Source of the DNA: Desulfobacteraceae bacterium
Lineage (GTDB): Bacteria; Desulfobacterota; DSM-4660; Desulfatiglandales; Desulfatiglandaceae
Direction: 5' to 3'
Length of the DNA stretch: 6,496 nucleotides
NCBI GenBank assembly: GCA_020349865.1
Contig: CP070700.1
Location: 926,099-932,594 of the forward strand
Positions 6,241 through 6,496 of this stretch are shown here, piece by piece. The stretch's first letter is position 1; each line of letters starts with the position of its first letter. The notes beneath the pieces are model-generated. The model searched no databases and was not told the DNA's origin. It was given only the letters and a program-made list of their open reading frames with translations. Made by a program: the position numbers and the translations under genes.

Positions 6241-6496
6241 ATGAAACTACGATTTATTCAATGTTTTTGCATGGTTGTGACATTGACGGCGTTTGGACTG
6301 GGATTCGGCCCACGAACGATTATCGCTGCCGAGGAAACAGCCCCGATACCGGATGAAGATGTCCAAGTGCTTACCTCGGGTCCCATACATGAGGCATTTG
6401 CGGAGCCAGTGACCTTGGATCCTGAGCCGGGAATCATAGCGCCCAAGGCACCGCCGGCCCTCATCGAGGAGATTCCGCCTCAGCAGAAACCTGAAG
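6241..6496 (+). CDS. Secreted protein, N-terminal part (probable YXWGXW-repeat family), cut by window end
   Basis: Eighty-five codons are present and the frame is open at the window edge. AAAGGAGA at 6226-6233 gives a strong ribosome binding site 7 nt before the ATG. Residues 1-30 form a signal peptide: KLR at the start, a hydrophobic core, and cleavage likely after TIIAA (30). The two Cys at 8 and 10 do not make a lipobox. The mature start is acidic and proline-rich, with GPIHEAFAEPV, LDPEPGIIAPKAPP and IEEIPPQQKPE. This matches what I recall of the segment before the tryptophan-rich repeats (GYW-W, YXWGXW type) of secreted proteins in Desulfobacterota and Planctomycetes, but the repeats themselves lie outside the window. 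Export to the periplasm or surface is well supported; the family name is inference. It starts 260 nt after the penicillin-binding protein and probably has its own promoter. Confidence 0.8.
   Translation, partial: MKLRFIQCFCMVVTLTAFGLGFGPRTIIAAEETAPIPDEDVQVLTSGPIHEAFAEPVTLDPEPGIIAPKAPPALIEEIPPQQKPE

Overview
The window reads as chromosomal DNA of a Desulfobacterota (deltaproteobacterial) bacterium, most like the Desulfobacteraceae and relatives. This is inferred from the protein flavour of MreB, of a decayed IHF gene and of a YXWGXW-type secreted protein, and from short tandem-repeat arrays between genes. No taxonomic search was possible. There is no insertion sequence, CRISPR array, tRNA or rRNA that I can support.

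Layout. On the minus strand are a zinc-ribbon HExxH membrane protein (6-749) and, upstream of it, a lone mreB (945-1955). On the plus strand are a small 80-residue protein (2314-2556), a 1005-residue divergent class A penicillin-binding protein (2963-5980), and the first 85 codons of a secreted protein that runs off the window (6241-6496). Several genes bear on the cell envelope: MreB guides wall growth from inside, the penicillin-binding protein has peptidoglycan-synthase domains in the periplasm, and the last gene encodes an exported protein. They do not form one operon.

The intergenic DNA is richer than it looks. The gap 750-944 holds a remnant of a class III adenylate/guanylate cyclase whose stop codon overlaps the start of the metallopeptidase-like gene (ATGA), a 9-10-nt tandem array, and a hairpin repeat that may end mreB transcription. 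The gap 1956-2313 holds a likely mreB promoter, a 35-bp array of five heptads in the mreB leader, a decayed IHF/HU gene with one frameshift and two in-frame stops, and a 15-bp-phased GGTTAA motif before the 80-residue gene. The gap 2557-2962 holds a second copy of the hairpin repeat and a pair of abutting GC-rich hairpins; otherwise I see nothing there. The gap 5981-6240 holds a possible terminator and the ribosome binding site of the last gene.

The points most worth a second look are the two gene remnants, the unusual penicillin-binding protein (intact transpeptidase motifs, altered glycosyltransferase motifs, very large insertion), and the solitary MreB that lacks the usual membrane-binding N-terminus and has a changed nucleotide-site loop. 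I found no convincing new defence or mobile system.
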